Source of the DNA: Mesorhizobium sp. NFR06 | Lineage (GTDB): Bacteria; Pseudomonadota; Alphaproteobacteria; Rhizobiales; Rhizobiaceae | Assembly (NCBI RefSeq): GCF_900115245.1 | Contig: NZ_FOVT01000015.1 | Span: forward strand, 101,001-165,000 | Length of the DNA: 64,000 bases | Reading direction: 5' to 3' | In this document: positions 33,094 to 41,562 of the stretch, in pieces | Layout of the letters: every line of letters begins with the position of its first letter | Numbering within the stretch: position 1 is the stretch's first letter | Position numbers and translations under genes: made by a program | Notes under the pieces: model-generated | What the model saw: the letters and a program-made list of their open reading frames with translations, nothing else | What the model was told of the DNA's origin: nothing | The model's database searches: none

Positions 33094-33741
33094 TCATGAT
33101 TCCGCCACCGCCGCGCGCACCAGCGCGCCCGCCGCCCATTCCGCGACGGACATCATCTCACGGCTGTCCAGTCCCCATATGTCCTTCAGCACGATCAACA
33201 CCTCGACGCCGAACATCATCGACAATGCCTGGGCAAGACGCTTGAACTGGCGCGGCTTGAGCTGCCCCTTGAGCGGCGCGATCGCATCCTTCAACAGATC
33301 GACACGATGGCCGCGCTTGAAGGCCGGTTCCGATCCAAGCGTGCCTGCCTGCTGGCGCGCCCACTGCTCAAGCGAAAGCTTGAGCGCCGCCTTGAACGTC
33401 GCCTCGAACGCCTCGATGCGCGGCATCGCCGTGGCGAACAGCTCGGCCACGCGCCGCTCCGGATCGTCGGATGCCGATTTCCAGGTCAGGATGGGACCAA
33501 GCCCTTCATCGACCACCGCCTGCACCAGCACCGCCTGGCTCGGAAAATAGCGATAAGCAGTGGCGCGCGAAACCTCCGCGGCCTCGGCAACCTCGCTGAC
33601 CGAAGGCGTCACGCCTGACTGCATCAGCCTGGTCGCCGTGTCCAGCATCAGCCGCTTGGTGCGGGCACGCGGCCCCCTCTCGGCGGCGGGCATCTGCTCG
33701 GCATCTTCACCGGTCGCGGCTGGTTGACGTGAGACATTCAT
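33094..33741 (-). CDS. TetR-family regulator
   Basis: A 215-residue regulator; ATG at 33741 is taken because the upstream part of the frame overlaps the divergent gene. The N-terminal helix-turn-helix is at about 30-75 (VSEVAEAAEVSRATAYRYFPSQAVLVQAV). It is divergent from the Tm-1-like gene with a 100-bp gap containing TATCAATACGATA at its own start, which could be its operator. It most likely controls the 33.8-36.3 kb genes. Confidence 0.85.
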   Translation of the reverse strand: MNVSRQPAATGEDAEQMPAAERGPRARTKRLMLDTATRLMQSGVTPSVSEVAEAAEVSRATAYRYFPSQAVLVQAVVDEGLGPILTWKSASDDPERRVAELFATAMPRIEAFEATFKAALKLSLEQWARQQAGTLGSEPAFKRGHRVDLLKDAIAPLKGQLKPRQFKRLAQALSMMFGVEVLIVLKDIWGLDSREMMSVAEWAAGALVRAAVAES

Positions 33742-33841
33742 ATCAATACGATACGCGCGTCTCAAAAAATTGCAATGGTGCGATGCAAGGCAATAAACGG
33801 CGGGCGGCATTGCCGGGCATGTCGGTGACGGGGAAACGCGG

Positions 33842-35038
33842 ATGAAGCGCATCTATGTGGTCGGCACCGCCGACACCAAAGGTGAGGAACTCGCCTTCCT
33901 GGCCGATGCCGTCGTCAAGGCCGGCGGCGCCGTCGCTCGCGTCGATATCGGCACGCGCGGCGCGACTGTCCCGGTCGATATCTCGGCAAGCGAGGTGGCA
34001 GCGCATCATCCGAAGGGAGCCGGCGCCGTGCTCGGCATCGATGACCGCGGGGCCGCCGTTGCCGGCATGGGCGCCGCCTTCGCCAATTTCATCCGCTCGC
34101 ACAACGACATCGCTGGCGTGATCGGCATCGGCGGCGGTGGCGGCACCTCGATCGTCACCGCCGGCATGCGCGCGCTGCCGCTCGGCCTGCCGAAGATCAT
34201 GGTCTCGACGCTGGCCTCCGGTGACACCGCGCCTTATGTCGACGTCTCCGACATCGTCATGATGCCCTCGGTGACCGACATGGCTGGGCTCAACCGGCTG
34301 TCGCGCGTCGTGTTGCACAATGCCGCGCAGGCGATTGCCGGCATGGCGGCGAAGCCGGCCCCGGCCGTCGCCGGCAAGCCGGCGCTCGGATTGACCATGT
34401 TCGGCGTGACCACGCCTTGCGTGACGGCGATCGCCGAGCAGTTGCGCGCCGACTATGACTGCATGGTCTTCCACGCCACCGGCACCGGTGGCCGCTCGAT
34501 GGAGAAGCTCGCCGATTCCGGCCTGCTTGCCGGCGTCCTCGACATCACCACGACCGAGGTCTGCGACTTCCTGTTCGGCGGCGTGCTGCCGGCGACGGAG
34601 GACCGGTTCGGCGCGATTGCCCGTACCAGGGTGCCTTACGTCGGCTCGGTCGGCGCGCTCGACATGGTCAACTTCTGGGCGCCGCCCACGATCCCCGAAC
34701 GCTATCGCGGCCGTCTCTTCTACGAGCACAATCCCAATGTCACGCTGATGCGCACCACCGCCGACGAATGCCGCCAGATCGGCGAATGGATCGGCGGGCG
34801 GCTCGCCCGATGCGATGGCCCGGTCCGCTTCCTGATCCCGGAAAGGGGCGTCTCAGCGCTGGATGTCGAAGGCGGCGCCTTCTTCGACCTGGAAGCCGAC
34901 GCAGTGCTGTTCGAAGCCATCGAACGCACGATCAAGCCGGCCGGGAACCGCACCGTGACGCGCCTGCCGCTGCACATCAACGACCCTGCATTCGCCAAGG
35001 CCGCGGCCGAGGCTTTCCTCGACATCGCCAGGAAGTGA
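33842..35038 (+). CDS. Tm-1-like ATP-binding protein (UPF0261)
   Basis: A 398-residue protein starting MKRIYVVGTADTKGEE, the family signature, with a glycine-rich IGIGGGGGTSIVTAGM segment and VSTLASGDTAPYV. This family corresponds to the N-terminal half of tomato Tm-1, an ATP-binding protein that inhibits tobamovirus RNA replication; the bacterial role is unknown. The next gene encodes the other half of the Tm-1 architecture. The pair is probably one complex, under the divergent TetR regulator. Confidence 0.85.
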   Translation: MKRIYVVGTADTKGEELAFLADAVVKAGGAVARVDIGTRGATVPVDISASEVAAHHPKGAGAVLGIDDRGAAVAGMGAAFANFIRSHNDIAGVIGIGGGGGTSIVTAGMRALPLGLPKIMVSTLASGDTAPYVDVSDIVMMPSVTDMAGLNRLSRVVLHNAAQAIAGMAAKPAPAVAGKPALGLTMFGVTTPCVTAIAEQLRADYDCMVFHATGTGGRSMEKLADSGLLAGVLDITTTEVCDFLFGGVLPATEDRFGAIARTRVPYVGSVGALDMVNFWAPPTIPERYRGRLFYEHNPNVTLMRTTADECRQIGEWIGGRLARCDGPVRFLIPERGVSALDVEGGAFFDLEADAVLFEAIERTIKPAGNRTVTRLPLHINDPAFAKAAAEAFLDIARK

Positions 35039-35050
35039 GACACGACAAGC

Positions 35051-35896
35051 ATGGCCGCCATCCCGCGCAAGGAAATCCTGGGAAAATTCCGCAAGATGAT
35101 CGCCGATGGCGTGCCGATCGTCGGCGGCGGCGCCGGCACCGGCCTGTCGGCCAAAGCCGAGGAAGCCGGCGGCATCGACTTGATCATCATCTATAATTCC
35201 GGCCGCTACCGCATGGCTGGGCGCGGCTCGGCCGCGGGCCTGCTCGCCTATGGCAACGCCAACGAGATCGTCAAGGAAATGGCCTATGAGGTGCTGCCGG
35301 TGGTGAAGAAGACGCCGGTGCTTGCCGGCGTCAACGGCACTGATCCCTTCGTCATCATGCCGCTGCTGCTCGCCGAGCTGAAGACGATGGGCTTTTCCGG
35401 CGTGCAGAACTTTCCGACCGTCGGCCTGTTCGACGGCACCATGCGGCAGAGTTTCGAGGAGACAGGCATGGGCTTCGGCCTCGAGGTCGACATGATCGCC
35501 GAGGCACACAAGCTCGACCTCTTGAGCACGCCCTACGTTTTCAACCCGGACGAGGCGCGCGCCATGGCACGAGCCGGCGCCGACATCGTCGTCGCCCACA
35601 TGGGCGTCACGACCGGCGGCTCGATCGGCGCCACGTCGGCGAAGTCGCTCGATGCCTGCGTCAAGGAGATCGACGCCATTGCCGACGCGGCGCGTTCGGT
35701 TAGCAAGGACATTATCCTGCTTTGCCACGGCGGGCCGATCTCGATGCCCGACGATGCGCGCTACATCCTGGAGCGCTGTGAGGGCCTGCACGGCTTCTAT
35801 GGCGCAAGCTCGATGGAGCGGCTGCCGGCCGAAGCGGCGATCGCCAGGCAGACGGCGGATTTCAAGGCGGTCGCGGTCACGAAAAGGAAGGGATGA
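35051..35896 (+). CDS. PEP-hydrolase-type TIM-barrel protein (Tm-1 C-terminal half)
   Basis: A 281-residue protein beginning IPRKEILGKFRKMIADGVP, with a glycine-rich GGGAGTGLSAKAEEAGG loop and IIIYNSGRYRMAGRGS, matching the TIM-barrel family called phosphoenolpyruvate hydrolase in databases. In plant Tm-1 this barrel is fused behind a UPF0261 domain; here the two are separate genes 12 bases apart. The catalytic reaction is not established, and the family name should not be read as a proven activity. Confidence 0.85.
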   Translation: MAAIPRKEILGKFRKMIADGVPIVGGGAGTGLSAKAEEAGGIDLIIIYNSGRYRMAGRGSAAGLLAYGNANEIVKEMAYEVLPVVKKTPVLAGVNGTDPFVIMPLLLAELKTMGFSGVQNFPTVGLFDGTMRQSFEETGMGFGLEVDMIAEAHKLDLLSTPYVFNPDEARAMARAGADIVVAHMGVTTGGSIGATSAKSLDACVKEIDAIADAARSVSKDIILLCHGGPISMPDDARYILERCEGLHGFYGASSMERLPAEAAIARQTADFKAVAVTKRKG

Positions 35897-35900
35897 GACA

Positions 35901-36317
35901 ATGGCCGACAGCAGCAAGGTGTTCGTCTACCCGAAGGACGTCAGCGCCTTCGGCTTCGACTGGGGCAAGCTGGCGCTGACAGTCGCGCCGGAAGTGAATG
36001 GCGCGGAACGCTTCTCCGGCGGTGTCGTCGACCTGCCGCCCGGCAAGGGCCACACCCGCCACAACCACCCCGGCGCCGAAGAGATCATCTTCGTCATCTC
36101 CGGCCATGGCGAGCAGATGGTCGAGGACGAGATAGGCAATCCCGTGGTGGCGAAGGTCGGGCCCGGCTGCACCATCTATGTGCCGGAAAGCCGGTTCCAC
36201 TCGACGCTCAACACCGGCGACCAGCCGATGCAGCTTTTCGTCGTCTATTCGCCAGCCGGCCCGGAACTCGCGTTGCGCGACCTGCCGGATTTCAGGCTGC
36301 TGCCTGTAGGCAAGTAA
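35901..36317 (+). CDS. Cupin-domain protein
   Basis: A 138-residue single-domain cupin starting at ATG 35901, 4 bases after the barrel gene. Motif 1 shows HTRHNHPGAEEIIFVISG with the metal-type His-x-His...Glu pattern; motif 2 shows GCTIYVPESRFHSTLN. It could be a small isomerase, a dioxygenase or a binding protein. Operon position links it to the two Tm-1-like genes. A perfect hairpin follows. Confidence 0.82.
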   Translation: MADSSKVFVYPKDVSAFGFDWGKLALTVAPEVNGAERFSGGVVDLPPGKGHTRHNHPGAEEIIFVISGHGEQMVEDEIGNPVVAKVGPGCTIYVPESRFHSTLNTGDQPMQLFVVYSPAGPELALRDLPDFRLLPVGK

Positions 36318-36332
36318 GACTGTCGCCATTCC

Positions 36333-36355
36333 GTCCCGGCGTCATACGCCGGGAC
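36333..36355. terminator. Perfect hairpin between convergent genes
   Basis: GTCCCGGCGT (36333-36342) pairs fully with ACGCCGGGAC (36346-36355) around a 3-base loop. It lies between the cupin and M24 gene ends and may serve both strands, although no T-run follows. Confidence 0.6.
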
Positions 36356-36368
36356 ATCGGGCTCGAAC

Positions 36369-37553
36369 TCAGAGCCCACCCCGGTTCCACCCACGCCCCC
36401 GATCGCCAAACATCACATAGCCCGCATCGGTCACCGCGACCGTATCTTCCAGCTTGATGAAGCCGCGTGTCGGGTGGAGCATGGTCGTCTCGACCGAAAG
36501 CACCATGTTCTTTTCCAGCGGCTTTGCCGCGTAGGTCCCTTCATAGGCGACCGGATGATTGGTCATCAGGAACGGCGCCTCATGGGTGATCAACCCCATG
36601 CCGTGGGCGAAGAAATCCGTGTATGCGGCGACCTTCGAAGCCTTCAGCACGCTCTCCGCATGGGCGATCATGTCGCCGCCCAGCGTGCCGGCCTTGACCT
36701 TGGAAAAGGCCGCCTGCTGCACGGCCTCGACCTCGGCCAGCAGGTCCTCCAGTTCGGCATCCGGCTCGCCGAGCACGCCCATGCGGCAAAGGTCGCCGAT
36801 ATAGCCGTGATAATTGCCGCCGGAATCGATCGACATCACCTCGCCTTTCTTCCAGGTCTGGCTCGAGGCGGCACGATTGTGGCTGGAGCCCAGCGTCAGC
36901 AGGCAGTACTCGAAATGCGCGCCGCGATTGGTCTCCTCGCGCCTGAGCCGCTCGATGATGTCGGTCTTGCTCGTGCCTTCCCTCGCCCAGGCGATGGTCG
37001 CCAACATGGAATCGGTGATCAGTTCGGAGGCGATGCGCAGCTGTTCCAGCTCGCTCTCGGTCTTGATGGCGCGCATGCGCTCCAGCATGTCGGTCGCGTC
37101 GATCAGCTTCGCATCCGGCAAAGCCTTGCGGATCAGCGTATAGGCATCGGACGGCAGGAAGCCCGGCTCGATGCCGATGCGAGCCGCGCTCTTGCCGATC
37201 TTGCGCAGATGCTCCACCGCGAGATTGGCGGCATCGAGCGTGCCCCAGGAGGCCGCATGCAAGGTCGGCGTCCAGAACGGATGGTTCTGGTGTTCGCCGC
37301 CTTCCATCTTGTTGCCGATATAGGCGGCATGTTCCGGCCCGCCCTTCTCATAAAGGACGATCGGCAGGTAGCGGCTGTGGCCGATCGCATCCATGGCCGC
37401 GAAGAAGATGAACTTGTAGCCGCCGAGCAGATATTGCGTGTTGTGCTTGGAAGTGGCGAACAGCACGTCAATGCCGGCCTCGTCCATCAGCCGGTCGATC
37501 CGCGCCTGATCGAACGGAATGCTGACCTCGGTTTTGCCCGGAGCGATGTTCAT
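36369..37553 (-). CDS. M24-family metallohydrolase (creatinase/Xaa-Pro peptidase-like)
   Basis: A 394-residue pita-bread-fold protein. The N-terminal creatinase-type domain covers about 1-160. Metal-ligand positions of the M24 family are present: Asp in MSIDSGGNYHGYIGD, His in FAHGMGLITHE, Glu in LSVETT and Glu in IKLEDTV. It could be a proline peptidase or a creatinase-like amidinohydrolase. It is divergent from a peptide-type importer across a gap with FadR-type operators, so the imported compound is likely its substrate. Confidence 0.85.
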   Translation of the reverse strand: MNIAPGKTEVSIPFDQARIDRLMDEAGIDVLFATSKHNTQYLLGGYKFIFFAAMDAIGHSRYLPIVLYEKGGPEHAAYIGNKMEGGEHQNHPFWTPTLHAASWGTLDAANLAVEHLRKIGKSAARIGIEPGFLPSDAYTLIRKALPDAKLIDATDMLERMRAIKTESELEQLRIASELITDSMLATIAWAREGTSKTDIIERLRREETNRGAHFEYCLLTLGSSHNRAASSQTWKKGEVMSIDSGGNYHGYIGDLCRMGVLGEPDAELEDLLAEVEAVQQAAFSKVKAGTLGGDMIAHAESVLKASKVAAYTDFFAHGMGLITHEAPFLMTNHPVAYEGTYAAKPLEKNMVLSVETTMLHPTRGFIKLEDTVAVTDAGYVMFGDRGRGWNRGGL

Positions 37554-37630
37554 CTGCCTCTCCCTGGAACTGTCGGCCTTCTCAAGCGGCCAGTCTCGAT
37601 GTTAGCCAAATCTGCATCATTTTGGCCTCT

Positions 37631-37643
37631 CTGGTCCAGCCAG
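37631..37643. promoter_or_regulatory. FadR-type palindrome CTGGTCCAGCCAG
   Basis: Near-perfect arms CTGG/CCAG in the 323-bp divergent gap between the M24 gene and the importer, 78 bases upstream of the M24 start. One of two such sites here; a third half-site (ACTGGTCCAGCG) follows near 37746. Confidence 0.5.
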
Positions 37644-37705
37644 AATTGATACAAACTCGACAATGGCTACGTCGCGGCGTCTCCATCTACGTCAGTTTGG
37701 TTTAT

Positions 37706-37718
37706 CTGGTCCTACCAG
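37706..37718. promoter_or_regulatory. FadR-type operator CTGGTCCTACCAG
   Basis: Perfect CTGGT/ACCAG arms, extended to ATCTGGTCCTACCAGAT (37704-37720). Its position 159-171 bases before the importer gene and about 150 bases before the M24 gene suits joint control of both. No FadR-type regulator gene is adjacent. Confidence 0.6.
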
Positions 37719-37876
37719 ATTGGTGATTTGCGTTTCCCGGACATAACTGGTCCAGCGGACGAAAATTTCAAAGCCAAGCCATGATGCGCCAAATCCGTCT
37801 CTGGCGAAACCTTTGGCAAGGGCGATAATCACCGCATTGCCGCGCCTGCCGACGCGCGAAGAGGGGAGTCTGATCG

Positions 37877-39487
37877 ATGTCCGAATTGACGATTTCACGC
37901 CGCGGCCTGCTGGCCGGCTCGGCGCTGCTTCTAGCTTCGACCGCGCTCCCGACCATCGGCCGGACCCAGGCGCCGAAGAGGGGCGGAAGGCTGATCGTCG
38001 CCGCCGACTCCGAGCCGCGCAACCTCAACCCGGCGATCGTCGCCTCCAACGGTGTCTTCTTCATCTCCAGCAAGATCGTCGAGACGCTGGCCGAGGCCTC
38101 CTTCGACGGCAAGGACGGGCTTGAGCCGCGCCTGGCGCTTTCCTGGCAAGGCGCCACCGACGGCCTGTCGGTGACCTTCAAATTGCGTGACGGCGTGAAG
38201 TGGCATGACGGCAAGCCTTTCACGTCCGCTGACGTCGCCTTTTCCGCGTTGAGTATCTGGAAGCCGCTGCAGAATCTCGGCCGCACCGTGTTCAAGGACC
38301 TCGAGGCCGTCGACACGCCGGACGAATTGACGGCGGTCTTCAAATTCGCCAAGCCGACGCCGTTCCAGCTAATCCGCAACGCGCTGCCAGCGCTGTCGAG
38401 CGTCGTGCCGAAGCATGTCTACGAGGTGGGCAAGATCGAGGAGAACCCGGCCAACAACGCGCCGGTCGGCACCGGCCCGTTCAAATTCGCCGAATACAAG
38501 GCCGGCCAATATTACCGCCTGTCGAAGAACGATGCCTATTGGGGCAAGGACGAGCCCTATCTCGACGAGATCGTCTACCAGGTGCTACCGGACCGCACCT
38601 CGGCCGCCGCCGGGCTTGAAGCCGAAGAGATCCAGCTCGCCGCCTTTTCCGCCGTGCCGCTCGCCGACCTCGGCCGCATTGCCAAAGTGCCCGGCCTGAA
38701 GGTCATCACCAAAGGCTATGAGGGTCTGACCTACCAGCTCGTCGTCGAGATCAACCACCGCCGCAAGGAACTGGCCGACCTCAAGGTGCGGCAGGCGATC
38801 GCGCATGCCATCGACAAGGATTTCGTCGTCAAGACGATCTTCCTCGGCTACGCGGCGACCGCCACGGGGCCGGTGCCGAAGAACGATCCGCAATTCTACA
38901 CCGCCGACGTGCCGACCTATCCCTTCGACGTCGCCAAGGCCAACGCGCTGCTAGACGAAGCCGGCTATAAGCGCGCCGACGACGGCAAGCGGTTTGCGCT
39001 GAAACTGCTGCCCGCGCCCTACTTCAACGAAACGAAGCAGTTCGGCGACTATCTGCGCCAGGCGCTCGCCGCCATCGGCATCGACGCCGAGATCGTCAAC
39101 AACGATTCCGCCGCGCATATCAAGGCGGTCTACACCGACCACGCCTTCGACCTCGCCGTCGGCCCCCCGGTGTTCCGCGGCGACCCGGCCATCTCGACCA
39201 CTATCCTTGTGCAGAGCGGCATCCCGGACGGCGTGCCTTTTTCCAACCAGGGCGGCTACAAGAACCCCGACCTCGACGCGCTGATCGCCAAGGCATCCGA
39301 GACGCTCGACACCACCGCCCGCACCGAACTCTATAAGCAATTCCAGAAGAAGGTGGCCGCCGACCTGCCGCTGATCAACGTCGCCGAATGGAGCTTCATT
39401 TCCGTCGCCCGCGACACCGTCGGCAACATCGCCAACAACCCGCGCTGGGCGGTGTCGAACTGGGCGGACACCTATTTGGAATCGTGA
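37877..39487 (+). CDS. Peptide-type ABC transporter substrate-binding protein (SBP_bac_5)
   Basis: A 536-residue binding protein with a twin-arginine-like signal (SRRGLLAGSALLLAS), cleaved near residue 34. The mature part matches the DppA/OppA family (GGRLIVAADSEPRNLNPAIV; DGVKWHDGKPFTSADVAFS). First gene of a five-gene importer run. Family members bind peptides, glutathione, opines and other amides. A palindromic repeat follows before the permease genes. Confidence 0.88.
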   Translation: MSELTISRRGLLAGSALLLASTALPTIGRTQAPKRGGRLIVAADSEPRNLNPAIVASNGVFFISSKIVETLAEASFDGKDGLEPRLALSWQGATDGLSVTFKLRDGVKWHDGKPFTSADVAFSALSIWKPLQNLGRTVFKDLEAVDTPDELTAVFKFAKPTPFQLIRNALPALSSVVPKHVYEVGKIEENPANNAPVGTGPFKFAEYKAGQYYRLSKNDAYWGKDEPYLDEIVYQVLPDRTSAAAGLEAEEIQLAAFSAVPLADLGRIAKVPGLKVITKGYEGLTYQLVVEINHRRKELADLKVRQAIAHAIDKDFVVKTIFLGYAATATGPVPKNDPQFYTADVPTYPFDVAKANALLDEAGYKRADDGKRFALKLLPAPYFNETKQFGDYLRQALAAIGIDAEIVNNDSAAHIKAVYTDHAFDLAVGPPVFRGDPAISTTILVQSGIPDGVPFSNQGGYKNPDLDALIAKASETLDTTARTELYKQFQKKVAADLPLINVAEWSFISVARDTVGNIANNPRWAVSNWADTYLES

Positions 39488-39545
39488 CACACTTGCGCGG
39501 ATGAGCGTTCGCGGCGAACTCATCGTAGACTTCGAGCTCTACGAT

Positions 39546-39701
39546 ACCCCCCTCTGTCCTGCCGGACATCTCCCCCTCAAGGGGGGAGATCAGCGGCTTG
39601 TCTGTCCCGCCGGTCCTGCAACGTTCGGGATTGGCGAAGCCAGTGGTGAAGGTCAATCTCCCCCCTTGAGGGGGAGATGTCCGGCAGGACAGAGGGGGGT
39701 G
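39546..39701. repeat. Rhizobial mosaic palindrome, copy C
   Basis: Arms CCCCCTCTGTCCTGCCGGAC and its complement ending at 39701, with an inner CCCCTCAAGGGGGGAG hairpin on the left and CCCCCTTGAGGGGG on the right. Third member of the family at 13950 and 22043. It separates the binding-protein gene from the permeases and may act as an mRNA processing or attenuation signal. Confidence 0.75.
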
Positions 39702-39748
39702 GCTTGGCGCAATAATAGCCAGCAAATCGCCAAGTCTCCGAGGCGCGC

Positions 39749-40735
39749 ATGACCCGCGCCATAACCCTCCTGCGCCGCCGCCTCGTCGGCAGTTTTTTCG
39801 TGCTCCTGATCGTCGTCATCGGCAGCTTCCTGCTTCTCGAAGCTGCCCCCGGCGATGCCGTCGACGCCTACATCGTCTCGACCGGCGGCGATGCCGGTAT
39901 GATCGAGTTGCTGCGCCACCGCTGGGGCCTCGACCAGTCTGAACTCACCCGCCTTGCCAACTATCTCTGGGCGCTGTTGCGCCTCGACCTCGGCCAGTCC
40001 GTCACCTTCTCGCGACCGATCCGCGAAGTCATTCTCGAACGCCTGCCGACCACGCTGATGCTGATGGGCAGTGCCACCGCGCTCTCCTTCGGCCTCGGTT
40101 CGGCGCTCGGCATCTATGCCGGCGCACGGCCCGGCAGCTTTCGCGATCGCTTCCTCTCGATCAGCTCGCTGGCGCTTTACGCCGTACCGGGCTTCTGGCT
40201 AGGCCTGGTGCTCATCGTCGTCTTCGCCGTCGACCTGCGCTGGCTGCCGATCGGCGGCATCGAGACCATCGCTTCCGGCAAGACCGGGTTGGCGCGCGCT
40301 GCCGACATCGCCACCCATCTCGTGCTGCCGGTATCGGCGCTCGGCTTCATCTATCTGGCGCTCTATCTGCGCATGATGCGCGCCGGCATGGCCGAGGCCT
40401 GGCGGCAGGATTTCGTGCTCGCCGCCCGCGCCAGGGGCCTGCCGCGCCGGCGCATCGTGCTTGCCCATGTCGCCCGCAACGCGCTCTCGCCGCTGGTCAC
40501 CATGCTTGGCCTGCAATCAGCGCAGATGCTGGGCGGCAGCGTCGTCATCGAAAGCGTCTTTGCCGTACCGGGGCTTGGCCGGCTGGCGCAGGAGGCCGTC
40601 GCCGGACGCGACACGCCGCTGCTGCTCGGCATCATCCTGGTCAGCGCCGTCCTGGTCATCGTCATCAACCTTCTGGTCGATCTCGCCTATGCCTTCCTCG
40701 ATCCGCGCGTCGGCGCCGGCGAGGCCGGCGCATGA
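39749..40735 (+). CDS. Peptide-type ABC transporter permease (DppB-like)
   Basis: A 328-residue permease with N-terminal LLRRRLVGSFFVLLIVVIG, six helices and the coupling loop AARARGLPRRRIVLAHVARNAL. It has the QSVTFSRPIREVILERLPTTL segment typical of DppB. Overlaps the next permease by 4 bases, so the two are coupled. Confidence 0.88.
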   Translation: MTRAITLLRRRLVGSFFVLLIVVIGSFLLLEAAPGDAVDAYIVSTGGDAGMIELLRHRWGLDQSELTRLANYLWALLRLDLGQSVTFSRPIREVILERLPTTLMLMGSATALSFGLGSALGIYAGARPGSFRDRFLSISSLALYAVPGFWLGLVLIVVFAVDLRWLPIGGIETIASGKTGLARAADIATHLVLPVSALGFIYLALYLRMMRAGMAEAWRQDFVLAARARGLPRRRIVLAHVARNALSPLVTMLGLQSAQMLGGSVVIESVFAVPGLGRLAQEAVAGRDTPLLLGIILVSAVLVIVINLLVDLAYAFLDPRVGAGEAGA

Positions 40736-41562
40736 ACCGGCTGCGTCGCTTCTTTCGCACGCCGGAAGCAATCGCCGGCGCAAACACCCTAGCCTTGCTC
40801 ATTGTGATGGCATTGGCGGCTCCGCTGCTGTTTCCCGGCGACCCGCAGGCAATCGCCGGCCCGGCTCTGTTGCCGCCGTTCCAGGACTGGTCGCTGCCCC
40901 TCGGCACCGACCGGCTCGGTCGCGACGTGCTCGCCGAGCTTTTCCACGGCGCCCGCACCTCGCTGGCAGTCGGGCTGGCGGCGGCCGCCGCGGCGCTGCT
41001 GATCGGCGCGGTGGTCGGCACTTTAGCCGGCTTCGCAGGCGGCCTGATCGACGAAGCGTTGATGCGCATCACGGATGCCTTTCAGACCGTTCCGAGCTTC
41101 CTGCTCGCGCTTGCCTTCGTTAGTATCGTCGGGCCATCGCTGGGCGTCGTCGTGGCGGCGATCGCGCTCGGCGCCTGGACCGGGCCGGCGCGCGTCGCCC
41201 GCGCGGAGGTGCTGTCGATCCGCGAACGCGACTACGTCGCCGGCGCTCGCGTCATCGGCATGCAGCCGATGGAGATCGCCTTCCGCGAGGTGCTGCCCAA
41301 CGCCCTGCCTCCGGTGCTGGCGCTGTCTTCGGTGATCGTGGCGGCGGCGATCCTGACCGAGGCGGCGCTTTCGTTCCTCGGACTCGGCGATCCCAACCGC
41401 GTCACATGGGGCGGCATGATCGCCGAGGGCCGCGCCGTTTTGCGCACCGCGCCTTTTCTGTCGATCGTTCCGGGTATCGCGCTCGTGCTGACGGTGCTCG
41501 GCGTCTACCTCGCCGGCGAAGGCGTGGTGGAAAGCAGCGCGGTGCGCAGGAGCCTGTCGTGA
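40732..41562 (+). CDS. Peptide-type ABC transporter permease (DppC-like)
   Basis: A 276-residue permease with the hallmark LGTDRLGRDVLAELFHGARTS and the loop ARVIGMQPMEIAFREVLPNALP. Pairs with the DppB-like protein. It overlaps the following ATPase gene, whose GTG start shares bases with its stop. Confidence 0.88.
   Translation: MNRLRRFFRTPEAIAGANTLALLIVMALAAPLLFPGDPQAIAGPALLPPFQDWSLPLGTDRLGRDVLAELFHGARTSLAVGLAAAAAALLIGAVVGTLAGFAGGLIDEALMRITDAFQTVPSFLLALAFVSIVGPSLGVVVAAIALGAWTGPARVARAEVLSIRERDYVAGARVIGMQPMEIAFREVLPNALPPVLALSSVIVAAAILTEAALSFLGLGDPNRVTWGGMIAEGRAVLRTAPFLSIVPGIALVLTVLGVYLAGEGVVESSAVRRSLS

Noticed and set aside
33741..33753. TATCAATACGATA as a TetR operator
   Set aside because: The arms are only 4 bases and the site overlaps the start codon; mentioned with the TetR gene but not listed as its own feature.
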